NCBI RefSeq assembly: GCF_021044425.1
Contig: NZ_JAJNEC010000007.1
Coordinates: 310,001-374,000, forward strand
Length of the DNA: 64,000 bases
Reading direction: 5' to 3'
Source: Niabella pedocola
Lineage (GTDB): Bacteria; Bacteroidota; Bacteroidia; Chitinophagales; Chitinophagaceae
The stretch's first letter is position 1; every line of letters begins with the position of its first letter. The notes under the pieces are model-generated. The model did no database searches. It was not told where the DNA came from and saw only the letters and a program-made list of their open reading frames with translations. Below, in pieces: positions 7,950 through 16,863 of the stretch. A program made the translations under genes and the position numbers.

Positions 7950-9269
7950 ATGATTGTTGCGGATCTCGGCCAGCAAAAGCCAGTGAAAAAAAAGAAGCTG
8001 TACCAGGTACTTTATTTCCAGGTGATCGTTGCCATCGTTATTGGTATTACGTTGGGACATTTTTTTCCGGATACAGGAAAAAAGTTAAAACCTCTGGGCG
8101 ATGGTTTTATCATGCTGATAAAAATGATCATTGCCCCGGTTATTTTTCTTACCGTAAGCACCGGCATTGCCGGCATGAATGATCTAAAAAAAGTAGGACG
8201 GGTTGCCGGAAAGGCCTTTATCTATTTCCTCACGTTTTCAACGCTGGCACTGATCGTGGGTCTTATTGTGAGCAACACCGTTCGCCCGGGTGCCGGTATG
8301 AATATCGATCACCGTACGCTCGATGCCAGCAGCATTGCCAAATATGTATCGCAGGCAAAAGACCAAACGCTGGAGCATTTTATTTTTGACATCATTCCGC
8401 AAACCCTGGTAAGCCCGCTTTCGGGCAATAATATCCTGCAGGTATTGTTTGCTGCCATTTTGTTTGGTGTTGGACTGGCTTTAACCGCGGAGAAAAGCAA
8501 GATCGTGATTGATTTTTTAAAAGCCCTTACCTATCCGGTCTTCAAGGTGGTAGCGATTTTAATGAAGCTGGCGCCCATCGGAGCTTTGGGAGCCATGGCC
8601 TTCACCATTGGCCAGTATGGCATCCGGTCTGTAATGAACCTGGGGCTGCTGGTTGCCACATTTTATCTCACTGCCGCCCTGTTTGTGATCCTTGTGCTGG
8701 GTGCCGTGGCCCGTTACAATGGGTTCTCCATTTTTAAGTTCATGCGTTATATCAAGGATGAGCTGTTGCTGGTACTGGGCACCAGCTCTTCAGAAGCCGC
8801 TTTACCCACGCTGATGCAAAAACTGGAGAACGCCGGTTGTGCCAAGCCCGTGGTAGGACTGGTCATACCTACAGGGTATTCATTTAACCTGGATGGTACC
8901 AATATTTATATGACCCTGGCCGCCTTGTTCATTGCGCAGGCCTGCAATATTCCCCTTACCTGGGAACACCAGGTGTTGTTGTTACTGGTGGCAATGCTGA
9001 GCTCCAAGGGCGCCGCAGGAGTGTCTGGCGCAGGCTTTATTACCCTGGCTGCCACACTGGCCATCGTACCGGAAGTGCCCATTGCCGGCATGACACTGAT
9101 CCTGGGCATCGACCGCTTTATGTCGGAATGCCGCGCCCTCACGAACCTTGTTGGTAATGGTGTGGCAACGATCGTAGTGGCCAACTGGGAAAAACAGCTG
9201 GATAAAACGCAGCTCCAACAGGCACTGGATCAAAAGAGTGCCGCGCCCCTTCCCAAAACTGCCTATTAG
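7950..9269 (+). CDS. dctA: C4-dicarboxylate:cation symporter, DctA-like
   Basis: A 439-residue inner-membrane transporter of the dicarboxylate/amino acid:cation symporter family; DctA imports succinate, fumarate and malate. Seen in order: N-terminal TM YFQVIVAIVIGITLGHFFP, GDGFIMLIKMIIAPVIFLTV, the hairpin motif GTSSSEAALPTLM, the substrate/cation site PTGYSFNLDGTNIY, then SKGAAGVSGAGFI and the DctA-like C-terminal stretch ILGIDRFMSECRALTNLVGNGVATIVVANWE. The ATG at 7950 is chosen because the KKKKLYQ segment before TM1 is the usual start. The gene stands alone. Glutamate transporters are close relatives, but the C-terminal block is closest to DctA. Confidence 0.85.
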   Translation: MIVADLGQQKPVKKKKLYQVLYFQVIVAIVIGITLGHFFPDTGKKLKPLGDGFIMLIKMIIAPVIFLTVSTGIAGMNDLKKVGRVAGKAFIYFLTFSTLALIVGLIVSNTVRPGAGMNIDHRTLDASSIAKYVSQAKDQTLEHFIFDIIPQTLVSPLSGNNILQVLFAAILFGVGLALTAEKSKIVIDFLKALTYPVFKVVAILMKLAPIGALGAMAFTIGQYGIRSVMNLGLLVATFYLTAALFVILVLGAVARYNGFSIFKFMRYIKDELLLVLGTSSSEAALPTLMQKLENAGCAKPVVGLVIPTGYSFNLDGTNIYMTLAALFIAQACNIPLTWEHQVLLLLVAMLSSKGAAGVSGAGFITLAATLAIVPEVPIAGMTLILGIDRFMSECRALTNLVGNGVATIVVANWEKQLDKTQLQQALDQKSAAPLPKTAY

Positions 9270-9336
9270 CCGTTACCGTACACGAAAAAGATATGCCCCG
9301 TATCTGATTCTTCATCAAATTTTCATAATTCCCACC

Positions 9337-9344
9337 TAGGTTTG
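9337..9344 (+). promoter_or_regulatory. -7 box upstream of 9382
   Basis: TAGGTTTG matches TANNTTTG exactly, 37 bases before the next gene. An inverted repeat AGGTA-N3-TACCT follows in the presumed leader. Confidence 0.4.
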
Positions 9345-9381
9345 TACTATAGGTAATGTACCTGTATAATAAACTAGAGCG

Positions 9382-9651
9382 ATGAAATTGATGTTGGCAT
9401 TTCTGATCCTGCTTTTTGCTTCAAACTCATTAATCGCTCAATCCGGGAAAGGTTCTTTTAAAGTAAAGGCGATCAAACCCGTTTTAAATCATGGGACCGT
9501 GGTACGCAGCGTTGCGCACCGTACTCATGACGGACGAATCATCAGCGGTGTTGCGTCTTCAAAAGCAAATAGAAAAAAGTATCGGAAAACGCATATAAAA
9601 GAAACTATCCGGTTGCCGGCAAATGGCAACAAAGTTCGTGCCCTAAGATAG
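9382..9651 (+). CDS. small basic exported protein of unknown function
   Basis: An 89-residue protein with signal peptide MKLMLAFLILLFASNSLIAQ; the mature part (about 69 residues) is strongly basic (KVKAIKP, KANRKKYRKTHIKETIR). No family is recognised. It has its own promoter box and is followed by a strong hairpin at 9692, so it appears to be monocistronic. Confidence 0.6.
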   Translation: MKLMLAFLILLFASNSLIAQSGKGSFKVKAIKPVLNHGTVVRSVAHRTHDGRIISGVASSKANRKKYRKTHIKETIRLPANGNKVRALR

Positions 9652-9691
9652 CGGGAACAAACAGCCCGATTTCTTTTTAATCAGTACCTTT

Positions 9692-9725
9692 ATATCAGAT
9701 AGCTTAACTGCTATCTGATATTTTC
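9692..9725 (+). terminator. hairpin abutting the next start codon
   Basis: ATATCAGATAGC and GCTATCTGATAT are exact 12-bp inverted repeats with a six-base loop, followed by TTTTC. It ends the small gene upstream, but only five bases lie between it and the ATG at 9730, so it also covers the translation start region of the following operon. Confidence 0.65.
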
Positions 9726-9729
9726 TATT

Positions 9730-10041
9730 ATGAAAATCTTTTTTCTTTTTTTGTTGATGGGAGGATGGCTACCGGTTAACGCCGGGACACGTTTGCCACA
9801 TTCGTTCGAAAAGGGAAAAGAAAGGTTGTTTGTTGCTGATACCGTTCCCCGGCAGCAAACAACAGTTCCGGATAATAAACAGGACGCACCCAGGCAACCG
9901 GTGGCTAAAGGAAAACCGATTAAGGAAGTACCCAAGGCAAAAAACCAGGCAAAGCCGAAAATGGTAACGCCCGCTTCGATCAAAATAAAACCGGTAAAAA
10001 TCATTAAACCAAAAATTAACGGGAAAGGGCTAGGACGATAA
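9730..10041 (+). CDS. Lys/Pro-rich small exported protein
   Basis: A 103-residue protein with signal peptide MKIFFLFLLMGGWLPVNAG and a low-complexity basic mature part (KPIKEVPKAKNQAKPK, ASIKIKPVKIIKPKINGKG). It lacks a recognisable domain and is probably disordered and periplasmic. It opens a tight four-gene set: 12 bases to the barrel gene, 9 to the response regulator, then an ATGA overlap to the kinase. No Shine-Dalgarno is seen; a strong hairpin precedes the ATG. Confidence 0.55.
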   Translation: MKIFFLFLLMGGWLPVNAGTRLPHSFEKGKERLFVADTVPRQQTTVPDNKQDAPRQPVAKGKPIKEVPKAKNQAKPKMVTPASIKIKPVKIIKPKINGKGLGR

Positions 10042-10053
10042 AGGAAAGGTATT

Positions 10054-10947
10054 GTGAAAAAACTATTTGTTGCGTTACTATGCTGTATGAGAATTCCCCT
10101 GCTGTTCGCCCAGGATACGGCCGGCGTCCGTGTGGAACAACCTGTAGATTCGGCAAAAGAAAAAACGACCCTCACCATTGCGGCGCTTTATGGAACCGGC
10201 ATTGATTACTACGGTCAAACCACTGAACAGCGCCTCCCCTACCTGGCTTTAAATGCAACGGTACGCATTCCTGCAGGCGTTTATCTTTCCGCAACGGGTT
10301 TTCACCTGTTTTCCGATAGCCTGCTGATGTCGGCTGCCGCATTGAGTGCCGGCTATGGGTTTAATATTACTTCTAAATTATCGGGGGACGTAAGTTTTAC
10401 GCATACCTTCTTCCCTTCAAAATCACCCTTTCTGCAGGCCTCCAGTCCCAATATGGCCAGTGCCTCCCTGGGCTATGAATATTTTCTTAAAACCACCCTT
10501 GAGGGCGATTTAGCCTTTGGTGAACAAACCGATTACTTTACCACCCTTTCTAATTCAAAATCGTTTGACATTAACCTCTCGGGCGGACGGGCCATCCTCA
10601 ACTTTACACCAGAACTGGCGCTTACGGCCGGTACCCAACAATATTATGAAACCTACCTGGTAGAAAAAACAAACCAGGGAAAAGGCAACGGGAATGGGAA
10701 TGGCAATGGAAAAGGAAAAGGTAATGGGAACGGCAATGGCAATAATCCGCCGGGGCAAACAACCGAAACAACCATCGACTACAAAAAATACGGGCTGCTA
10801 TCATATAACCTCAAATTGCCCGTATCTTACAACCGGGCCTCTTATCTGATAGAAGCCGCTTTGAAATTTTCCTTATTGGGCAGCAATACCGCCGATAAAG
10901 GCCGCATCAATTCTTTCTTTACCCTAAGTGCTTATTACCAGTTTTAA
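10054..10947 (+). CDS. predicted outer-membrane protein with Gly-Asn repeat loop
   Basis: A 297-residue protein starting at GTG with AAAGGAAAGG just upstream. Signal peptide MKKLFVALLCCMRIPLLFAQ. Repeated amphipathic strands (LTIAALYGTGIDYYGQ, GVYLSATGFHLFSD, ALSAGYGFNITSKLSGDVSFTH, SASLGYEYF, FTLSAYYQF at the C-terminus) suggest a barrel. Residues about 209-230 are a simple repeat of Gly-Asn and Gly-Lys, coded by a near-perfect hexanucleotide repeat. The gene is directly followed by a two-component system, so it may be its sensor partner or target. Confidence 0.6.
   Translation: MKKLFVALLCCMRIPLLFAQDTAGVRVEQPVDSAKEKTTLTIAALYGTGIDYYGQTTEQRLPYLALNATVRIPAGVYLSATGFHLFSDSLLMSAAALSAGYGFNITSKLSGDVSFTHTFFPSKSPFLQASSPNMASASLGYEYFLKTTLEGDLAFGEQTDYFTTLSNSKSFDINLSGGRAILNFTPELALTAGTQQYYETYLVEKTNQGKGNGNGNGNGKGKGNGNGNGNNPPGQTTETTIDYKKYGLLSYNLKLPVSYNRASYLIEAALKFSLLGSNTADKGRINSFFTLSAYYQF
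10677..10745 (+). repeat. in-frame GGNAAN hexanucleotide repeat
   Basis: About eleven degenerate copies of a GGN-AAN unit (GGCAAC, GGGAAT, GGCAAT, GGAAAA) code for alternating Gly with Asn or Lys inside the predicted barrel gene. Copy changes would keep the frame and change only loop length. Confidence 0.75.
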
Positions 10948-10956
10948 TCCACCCCT

Positions 10957-11637
10957 ATGCGCGTACTGATCGTAGAAGACGAACAATCCCTGGCAACAGA
11001 AATCGAGACCGCCCTTCAGAAAAACCATTTTCTTTGCGATACAGCACACAGCGCAAAGGAAGCTTTGGACCGTACTGATACCGGCAGCTATGACTTTATT
11101 TTACTGGATATTGGTTTACCGGACAAAGATGGATTTTGGCTGTTGCAGGAGATCCGGAAGGATCATTCAGAAACTGTAATCATCATGCTTACCGCGCGCG
11201 GAGAAGTAGAAGACCGTATCCGGGGGCTGGATATGGGAGCCGATGATTACCTGGCAAAGCCGTTCTCCCTGCTGGAACTGCAATCCCGTATGCAGGCCAT
11301 CATTCGCAGAAAATTCAAGTTGCATGACCAGCAGTTGACACTCGGCGCTTTTACCATTCATGTAAAGAACCGGACCATTCATTACGAAGAAACAGAGATC
11401 TTTCTCTCCCGCAAAGAGTTTGATCTGCTGAACTATCTGCTACTGCACAAAAACCGGCCGCTTTCCAGGATGCAGCTAAGTGATCATCTCTGGGGCGATA
11501 ATGCAGATGACGAGTATGACTCAAACTATATTGATGTACATATCAAGAACATCCGTAAAAAGCTCAATGCCTATGCCGATACCGAATGGCTGGAAACCAT
11601 ACGCGGCATAGGTTATAAAATAAGAACCGACGCATGA
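10957..11637 (+). CDS. OmpR/PhoB-type response regulator
   Basis: A 226-residue two-component regulator. The receiver domain (1-118) has the acidic pair EDE near residue 7, the phospho-acceptor Asp in FILLDIGLPDKDG (about residue 51), Thr in MLTARGE and Lys in DDYLAKPFS. The C-terminal winged helix (about 128-225) has FLSRKEFDLLNYLLLH and YDSNYIDVHIKNIRKKL with the final IRGIGYKI. Its stop overlaps the kinase start by four bases, so the two are a cognate pair. Targets are unknown; the adjacent barrel and DUF4382 genes are candidates. Confidence 0.93.
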   Translation: MRVLIVEDEQSLATEIETALQKNHFLCDTAHSAKEALDRTDTGSYDFILLDIGLPDKDGFWLLQEIRKDHSETVIIMLTARGEVEDRIRGLDMGADDYLAKPFSLLELQSRMQAIIRRKFKLHDQQLTLGAFTIHVKNRTIHYEETEIFLSRKEFDLLNYLLLHKNRPLSRMQLSDHLWGDNADDEYDSNYIDVHIKNIRKKLNAYADTEWLETIRGIGYKIRTDA

Positions 11638-12956
11638 GGCTGTATACCAAACTCACCTTATTTGCTGTTGCCGCAACCATTGTGGTACTGGGCCTCTTTG
11701 TATGGCAGCTGCCCCTGCTCATGCAAAAAATAGCCTCGGGCAATACGAATAAGAACCTTATACAGCAACGGGAAAAGGCGTTGAGCGCCATTCAGAAAAA
11801 CGGCATCGACTATTATTTCCAGGGTGATTCTGCCTATGGCAGCTATTCGATGCTCAAAGATGAATACATTTCGCTGGAACCCTATTATACCGGAGCAGAC
11901 CTTACCCGGCTGCAAACCGCTGAACGTATCATCGACGGGGATACGATCAATTACCGGATCCTTATAGACACGTTTGCCATGCAACAGCATGTGTACCTGC
12001 TGGAGATCGGGAAAAAGATCACCTCCATCCAGGAAGACAGTGTAGCACTGCAACGGGCTACCATCAGTGTACTGATTGTGCTTACCCTTATCATGGCACT
12101 CATTCAGCTGTTTTATACCCGCTACCTGCTGAAACCGCTGGCGTCCATCATCCGCAACCGGCTGATAAAGAAAAGCTTTCCGTTCCGTGAACCCCAGCGT
12201 GCCCTAACGACCTCTACCTATGATTTCCGGTACCTGGATGACTCCATTGCCCAATTAATGCAGCAGGTAAACCATGCCTTTGAAAAAGAAAAAGAATTTA
12301 CATCCAATGCATCCCATGAACTGATGACCCCCATCAGCATCATGCAGAGCAAAATTGAGAATATGCTTACGGACCCCGAGCTTCCGGCCGGCACCGTACT
12401 CAAACTGGAAGACACCATGCGGATCATGAAACGGTTAAAAAAAGTGGTAAACGCGCTGTTGCTGATCTCGCGGATTGAAAACGAACAATACAACCGGAAC
12501 GACGTGGTAGCCGTAAAATCGATGATCCGTGAAGTACTGGAAGAACTGCAACACCGGGCAGACGAAAAAGCCCTTACCGTAGAAGAGCGGCTTACAGATG
12601 GTGTAATACTATATCATGTAAACCGCGACCTCCTGTTTCAGCTGTTCTATAACCTTATTCATAACGCCATCCGCTATAACCGACCCAATGGCCGTATCAT
12701 TATCAGCGACCGTTATGTAAACCAGGAATATTTATTGTGCATCGAAGATACCGGCATTGGTATTGAAGCGCCGCAGCACGAACGCATCTTCGACCGCTTT
12801 AAAAAAAGCACTTCCCAACGGGAGGGTTTTGGCCTGGGCCTCTCCATTGTAAAATCGATCGCCGATTATCAGCGCATCGGCATTACGCTGCATTCAGAGC
12901 CTGACCGGGGCTCGCAGTTTGAGCTGCATTTTCCGGCAACCCATCTCACCAAATAA
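11634..12956 (+). CDS. sensor histidine kinase
   Basis: A 440-residue membrane kinase. TM1 is about residues 8-24, TM2 about 144-162 (ISVLIVLTLIMALIQLFY), enclosing a periplasmic sensor region of roughly 115 residues with no known domain. Then come the dimerisation H box FTSNASHELMTPISIM (His about residue 229), the N box NLIHNAIRYNRPNG, G1 EDTGIGI, the F box FDRFKK and G2 GFGLGLSIVKSI. All catalytic motifs are intact. It is coupled to the upstream regulator. Confidence 0.93.
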   Translation: MRLYTKLTLFAVAATIVVLGLFVWQLPLLMQKIASGNTNKNLIQQREKALSAIQKNGIDYYFQGDSAYGSYSMLKDEYISLEPYYTGADLTRLQTAERIIDGDTINYRILIDTFAMQQHVYLLEIGKKITSIQEDSVALQRATISVLIVLTLIMALIQLFYTRYLLKPLASIIRNRLIKKSFPFREPQRALTTSTYDFRYLDDSIAQLMQQVNHAFEKEKEFTSNASHELMTPISIMQSKIENMLTDPELPAGTVLKLEDTMRIMKRLKKVVNALLLISRIENEQYNRNDVVAVKSMIREVLEELQHRADEKALTVEERLTDGVILYHVNRDLLFQLFYNLIHNAIRYNRPNGRIIISDRYVNQEYLLCIEDTGIGIEAPQHERIFDRFKKSTSQREGFGLGLSIVKSIADYQRIGITLHSEPDRGSQFELHFPATHLTK

Positions 12957-12995
12957 CGACCGCCGTTTTTTCATACTACGTTCATCTTGGGGTTT

Positions 12996-13003
12996 TAGTT
13001 TTG
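12996..13003 (+). promoter_or_regulatory. -7 box for the DUF4382 gene
   Basis: TAGTTTTG matches TANNTTTG exactly, 26 bases before the start at 13029. Confidence 0.45.
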
Positions 13004-13028
13004 GATCCTATAATGTAAAACCTCAGAT

Positions 13029-13835
13029 ATGAAATTACTATTCCTTTCGATGGGAGCGGCCAGCTTATTGGCACTTGCTTCCTGTTCAAAAAGCAGCAGC
13101 CCGGATCAGGACACCAATGGACAGGCAAAAGTTCAGCTGATGCTTACCGACGCCCCGGCTACCTATGACGCTATCTTCCTGGATGTAAAAAGCGTTTCAA
13201 TCAACAACAGTACAAACGATGCAGGATGGATCAACTACCCGCTGGATCCTAAATTCAGCGCGCCGGTCAATATCCTGGATTACCGCAACGGTACCGTGGT
13301 GGCGATGGGCGATCCGCTGACAATAGCTCCCGGAAAAATTGAACAGATCCGCCTCATACTTGGCGACAACAACAAAGTTGTCATAGGCGGCGTGGAACAT
13401 GCATTAACCGTACCTTCCGGTTCTACAAGCGGTTATAAAATCAATTTTCATAAAGAACTGGCTCCGGATGGTGTTTATAAGATCTGGCTGGATTTTGATG
13501 CGGCCCGTTCCGTACACGCAGCCGGAAAAAGCGGTAAATACATGCTGAACCCTGTAGTAAAAGCCTTTAGCGAAGAAGCAAACGGACAATTCAGAGGTTA
13601 TGTTAAACCCCTGGAGGCCAAACCCTGGCTTTATGCCTTAAAAGGTGCAGACACTATTGGAAGTGCGATTCCTGCAGCCGATGGATTCTTCCACTTTGTT
13701 GGATTGCCGGATGGCGCATATGCACTGCGTATTGATGCAGACAGCACCAGCGGATACCGGGATTCTACCATCAGCAATATCAACGTGGTGTTTGGTAAAG
13801 TGACCGATGTTGGTACCGTTACGCTTACCAAATAG
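13029..13835 (+). CDS. DUF4382 lipoprotein
   Basis: A 268-residue surface or periplasmic lipoprotein. Lipobox LALASC puts the lipid on Cys19. The DUF4382 domain is clear: VQLMLTDAPATYDAIFLDVKSVSINN, NILDYRNGTVVAMGD, IEQIRLILGDNNKVVIGG and LDFDAARSVH. A C-terminal region (about 180-268) resembles a prealbumin/CarboxypepD-like beta sandwich (GYVKPLEAKPWLYALKGADTIGSA, FHFVGLPDGAYALRIDADSTSGY). The role of DUF4382 is unknown. It has its own promoter box and terminator. Confidence 0.85.
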   Translation: MKLLFLSMGAASLLALASCSKSSSPDQDTNGQAKVQLMLTDAPATYDAIFLDVKSVSINNSTNDAGWINYPLDPKFSAPVNILDYRNGTVVAMGDPLTIAPGKIEQIRLILGDNNKVVIGGVEHALTVPSGSTSGYKINFHKELAPDGVYKIWLDFDAARSVHAAGKSGKYMLNPVVKAFSEEANGQFRGYVKPLEAKPWLYALKGADTIGSAIPAADGFFHFVGLPDGAYALRIDADSTSGYRDSTISNINVVFGKVTDVGTVTLTK

Positions 13836-13864
13836 TTCTATATAAGTTATATCACCCTCCTCCG

Positions 13865-13896
13865 GGCGGCATCTCAAAAAAGATGCCGCCTCTTTT
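13865..13896 (+). terminator. terminator after the DUF4382 gene
   Basis: GGCGGCATCT and AGATGCCGCC form an exact 10-bp stem with a CAAAAA loop and a following TCTTTT tract. Confidence 0.85.
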
Positions 13897-14087
13897 ATTT
13901 GGATCCAGCAGGCATGATTTCACTGGTTTACGCCCTTCTATCTTCTGTACCTGCTCTATTAAATTACCTTTTTCATCAAATATATTACCCATTTTACACC
14001 GGAAACAGCAGCTGCCTGCTTCCCGAAGCCTTTCTTTTGTATTTTTACTGGAAGCGATTGTACACGATTAAATCTACAGTAAGCATA

Positions 14088-15437
14088 ATGAAAAAAATCC
14101 TTCTGGCAATAGCCCTGATCACAACCGGCCTGTTGCATGCACAACCGAAACAGTTATTTAAAGAAACCCCGAACGAAAAAGCAAAACGGATGGAATGGTG
14201 GACCGATGCCCGCTTTGGTATGTTTATTCACTGGGGATTGTATGCACAGGCAGCAAGACATGAATGGGTAAAACAACGGGAACGCATTACTACCGAGAAC
14301 TATCAGAAGTACTTTGATCATTTCAACCCCGATGAATTTGACCCGAAGAAATGGGCAAAAGAAGCAAAAGCTGCAGGTATGAAGTATGCCGTGCTTACTA
14401 CCAAGCACCACGAGGGTTTCTGTTTATTCGATTCAAAATACACCGACTATAAGGCTACCAATACACAGGCCAAACGCGACCTGGTAAAAGAATTTGTAGA
14501 TGCCTTCCGGGCAGAAGGGATTAAGATCGGGTTTTACTATTCGCTGATCGACTGGCACCACCCGGATTTCACCATCGACCGTACCCACCCGCAACGGCTG
14601 GGTGGCGATGCCTCAGAAGCGGATTATGCCCCACTGAACAAGGGTAAGGATATGAGCAAGTACCGGCAGTATATGCAAAACCAGATCAAAGAGCTGCTGA
14701 CGAACTATGGTAAGATCGATATCATGTGGCTCGACTTCTCTTATCCCGGAAAGAACGGAAAGGGTCATGAAGACTGGGGCTCTGTTGAGTTATTAAAACT
14801 GATCCGGAAATTACAACCCGGCATCATTGTAGACAACCGCCTGGATCTGAATAATTATTCAGACGGCTATGATTTTGAAACACCGGAGCAGGTAAAGCCT
14901 TCTGAGCTGTTAAAGTACAAAGGCAAGTATTGGGAGACCTGCCAAACTTTTTCCGGCTCCTGGGGATACTACCGGGATGAAAACACCTGGAAAACGCACC
15001 GGCAGTTGCTGGACCTGCTGATCACTTCTGCCGCCAACGGTGGCAACCTGATCCTGAATGTAGGCCCCACCGCCCGCGGTGAATTTGACTACCGCGCCAA
15101 CAATGCGCTCGACAGCATCGGCTACTGGATGCATGCCAATAACAAGTCCATTTACAATTGTACGTATCCGCCGGATACCTATAAGCTGCCCGAAGCGCTG
15201 GATATTAAACAGACCTACAACCCCGAAACAAAAAAGCTCTACCTGCACCTGTTTACCTATCCTTCCAACTACGGGAAACTGGTGTTGCCGGGTTATGCAG
15301 ACAAGATCAGCTATGCGCAGTTCCTGCATGATGCATCAGAGATCCTTTATAAAACAGAGAACGGCGATGTGATCCTGGAACTGCCCAAACAAAAGCCACC
15401 TTATGAGATCCCGGTGATCGAATTGTTTTTAAAATAA
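14088..15437 (+). CDS. alpha-L-fucosidase, GH29
   Basis: A 449-residue exported retaining alpha-L-fucosidase that releases terminal fucose from glycans. Signal peptide MKKILLAIALITTGLLHAQ fixes the ATG at 14088 rather than the earlier in-frame ones. GH29 landmarks: WWTDARFGMFIHWGLYA, the KYAVLTTKHHEGFCLFDS block, GIKIGFYYSLIDWHHPDF, and KIDIMWLDFSYPG with the nucleophile Asp. The C-terminal beta domain (about 345-449) ends IPVIELFLK. It converges on the GH172 locus across a 22-base gap but is on the other strand, so it may be a separate unit or an accessory enzyme. Confidence 0.92.
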   Translation: MKKILLAIALITTGLLHAQPKQLFKETPNEKAKRMEWWTDARFGMFIHWGLYAQAARHEWVKQRERITTENYQKYFDHFNPDEFDPKKWAKEAKAAGMKYAVLTTKHHEGFCLFDSKYTDYKATNTQAKRDLVKEFVDAFRAEGIKIGFYYSLIDWHHPDFTIDRTHPQRLGGDASEADYAPLNKGKDMSKYRQYMQNQIKELLTNYGKIDIMWLDFSYPGKNGKGHEDWGSVELLKLIRKLQPGIIVDNRLDLNNYSDGYDFETPEQVKPSELLKYKGKYWETCQTFSGSWGYYRDENTWKTHRQLLDLLITSAANGGNLILNVGPTARGEFDYRANNALDSIGYWMHANNKSIYNCTYPPDTYKLPEALDIKQTYNPETKKLYLHLFTYPSNYGKLVLPGYADKISYAQFLHDASEILYKTENGDVILELPKQKPPYEIPVIELFLK

Positions 15438-15459
15438 CCGCGGAACAACGTTGCCCGTA

Positions 15460-16863
15460 TCAGAATCCAGGCAATACCCATTGGTCGGTACGGAAGGGTA
15501 ACAGCGGAAGTCCCGCGCTGCTGAATACATTTCCAATGGCCGTATCGGTAAAACAATACCGTACGGCCATTGGCTTTTTTACGCTGGTATTCCAAACCAC
15601 AATGGTATCATCCTGTATGCTGGCTTCCGCAGGATAAAAAACCTTGTCAGCACCGGCGATCTGCAGGGAAGCCAGGGTATCGCCCAGCAGCTTCAGTCCA
15701 CCTTCAGCACCGGAAATTTTAATGAAGGCCTTCGATCCTTTTACCTCCATGCTTTTGTATTCCGGGCTTTTATATACAATGCCTTTTATTCCATAATGAT
15801 CTGCCAGCGCCCAGTTAGCCAGTCGCAGTCCTACATCGTGCTTGTTCTGCGGATGCACCTCATTTACATTGCCGGTTATATCATTGGTAGCCACCATACC
15901 GGTATGCGGAATCACCCGGCATTGCCATTGGGCTTCCCGGAGCAAGGCACCTGCATTTACTTTTCGATACCGGAAGGGAGCCACCTGCACATAATAAAAA
16001 GGTAATGGGCGATCCCATGCACGACGCCAGGCATGAATCATGGCCGTAAATAGCGGGCGATACGTAGTGGCCGCGTCGGAATTATTTTCGCCCTGGTACC
16101 AGGTAACACCCACAATAGCAAACGAAACAATGGGAGCAATCATCCCGTTATAGGCGCTTCCCGGAATATAGGGACACATGTCGCTGGGTTGTATCAGCCC
16201 GGCCGCCTTTTTAAGAACAGGGCTGCTGTTCACGATACTGTCCGGTGTCCACACTTCCGCTGCCGTACCGCCCCAGGCGGCTTCGATCAAGCCGACAGGC
16301 CTGCGCAATTGCTGACGAAGGTGCTTTCCAAAAAAATAGCCCACTGCGCTAAATGTTTTCAATGTATTGCTGTCGCATACCACCCACGCTCCTCTTACCT
16401 GTTCCTGCGGGAAAGCGGCCGTTGTTTTGGGTATATGAAAAAAACGCAGCTCCTGCTGATGCGCCTTCGGCAATTCCTTTTGAATATCCGGTAATCCCCA
16501 GCTGCCGCTCATTTCCATATTGCTCTGCCCGGCACAAAGCCACACTTCCCCGATGAGTACGTTCTCCAGCAACAACCGGTTCTTTCCCTGCAACGATATG
16601 AAGTAAGGGCCGCCGGCTGCAGGTGTTTGCAGCTCAACCACCCATTTGGCATCACGGGAGCCGGTGGCTTCATATACCTTATTATCCCAGGATGTCTTAA
16701 TGCTGATCTTCTCATAAGGATCGGCCCAGCCCCAAAGCTTTACCTTGCTTTGCTGTTGCAGCACCATGTTATTGCCTATGATATCCGGCAAACGGATATT
16801 GGCTTTTGTATGGAGCACTACCAGCGTAACCAGCAACATCAACCATAATTTTTTCAGACTCAT
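15460..16863 (-). CDS. sialate O-acetylesterase-like SGNH hydrolase
   Basis: A 467-residue exported esterase. Signal peptide about 1-21 (ending LHTKA). The N-terminal beta region IRLPDIIGNNMVLQQ is typical for the family. Catalytic residues are visible: the Ser in CAGQSNMEMSG, the Gly/Asn-type motif GVTWYQGENNS, and the Asp/His end NEVHPQNKHDVGLRLA. Family members remove O-acetyl groups from sialic acid or plant-glycan sugars. It is the last gene of the minus-strand locus and overlaps the upstream GH172 by ATGA, so deacetylation is probably tied to the same substrate. Confidence 0.88.
   Translation of the reverse strand: MSLKKLWLMLLVTLVVLHTKANIRLPDIIGNNMVLQQQSKVKLWGWADPYEKISIKTSWDNKVYEATGSRDAKWVVELQTPAAGGPYFISLQGKNRLLLENVLIGEVWLCAGQSNMEMSGSWGLPDIQKELPKAHQQELRFFHIPKTTAAFPQEQVRGAWVVCDSNTLKTFSAVGYFFGKHLRQQLRRPVGLIEAAWGGTAAEVWTPDSIVNSSPVLKKAAGLIQPSDMCPYIPGSAYNGMIAPIVSFAIVGVTWYQGENNSDAATTYRPLFTAMIHAWRRAWDRPLPFYYVQVAPFRYRKVNAGALLREAQWQCRVIPHTGMVATNDITGNVNEVHPQNKHDVGLRLANWALADHYGIKGIVYKSPEYKSMEVKGSKAFIKISGAEGGLKLLGDTLASLQIAGADKVFYPAEASIQDDTIVVWNTSVKKPMAVRYCFTDTAIGNVFSSAGLPLLPFRTDQWVLPGF

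Noticed and set aside
10622..10804. Antisense frames over the Gly-Asn repeat
   Set aside because: Created by the repeat itself; no independent support.
13899..14087. Extension of the fucosidase frame
   Set aside because: It would bury the signal peptide that starts at 14088.
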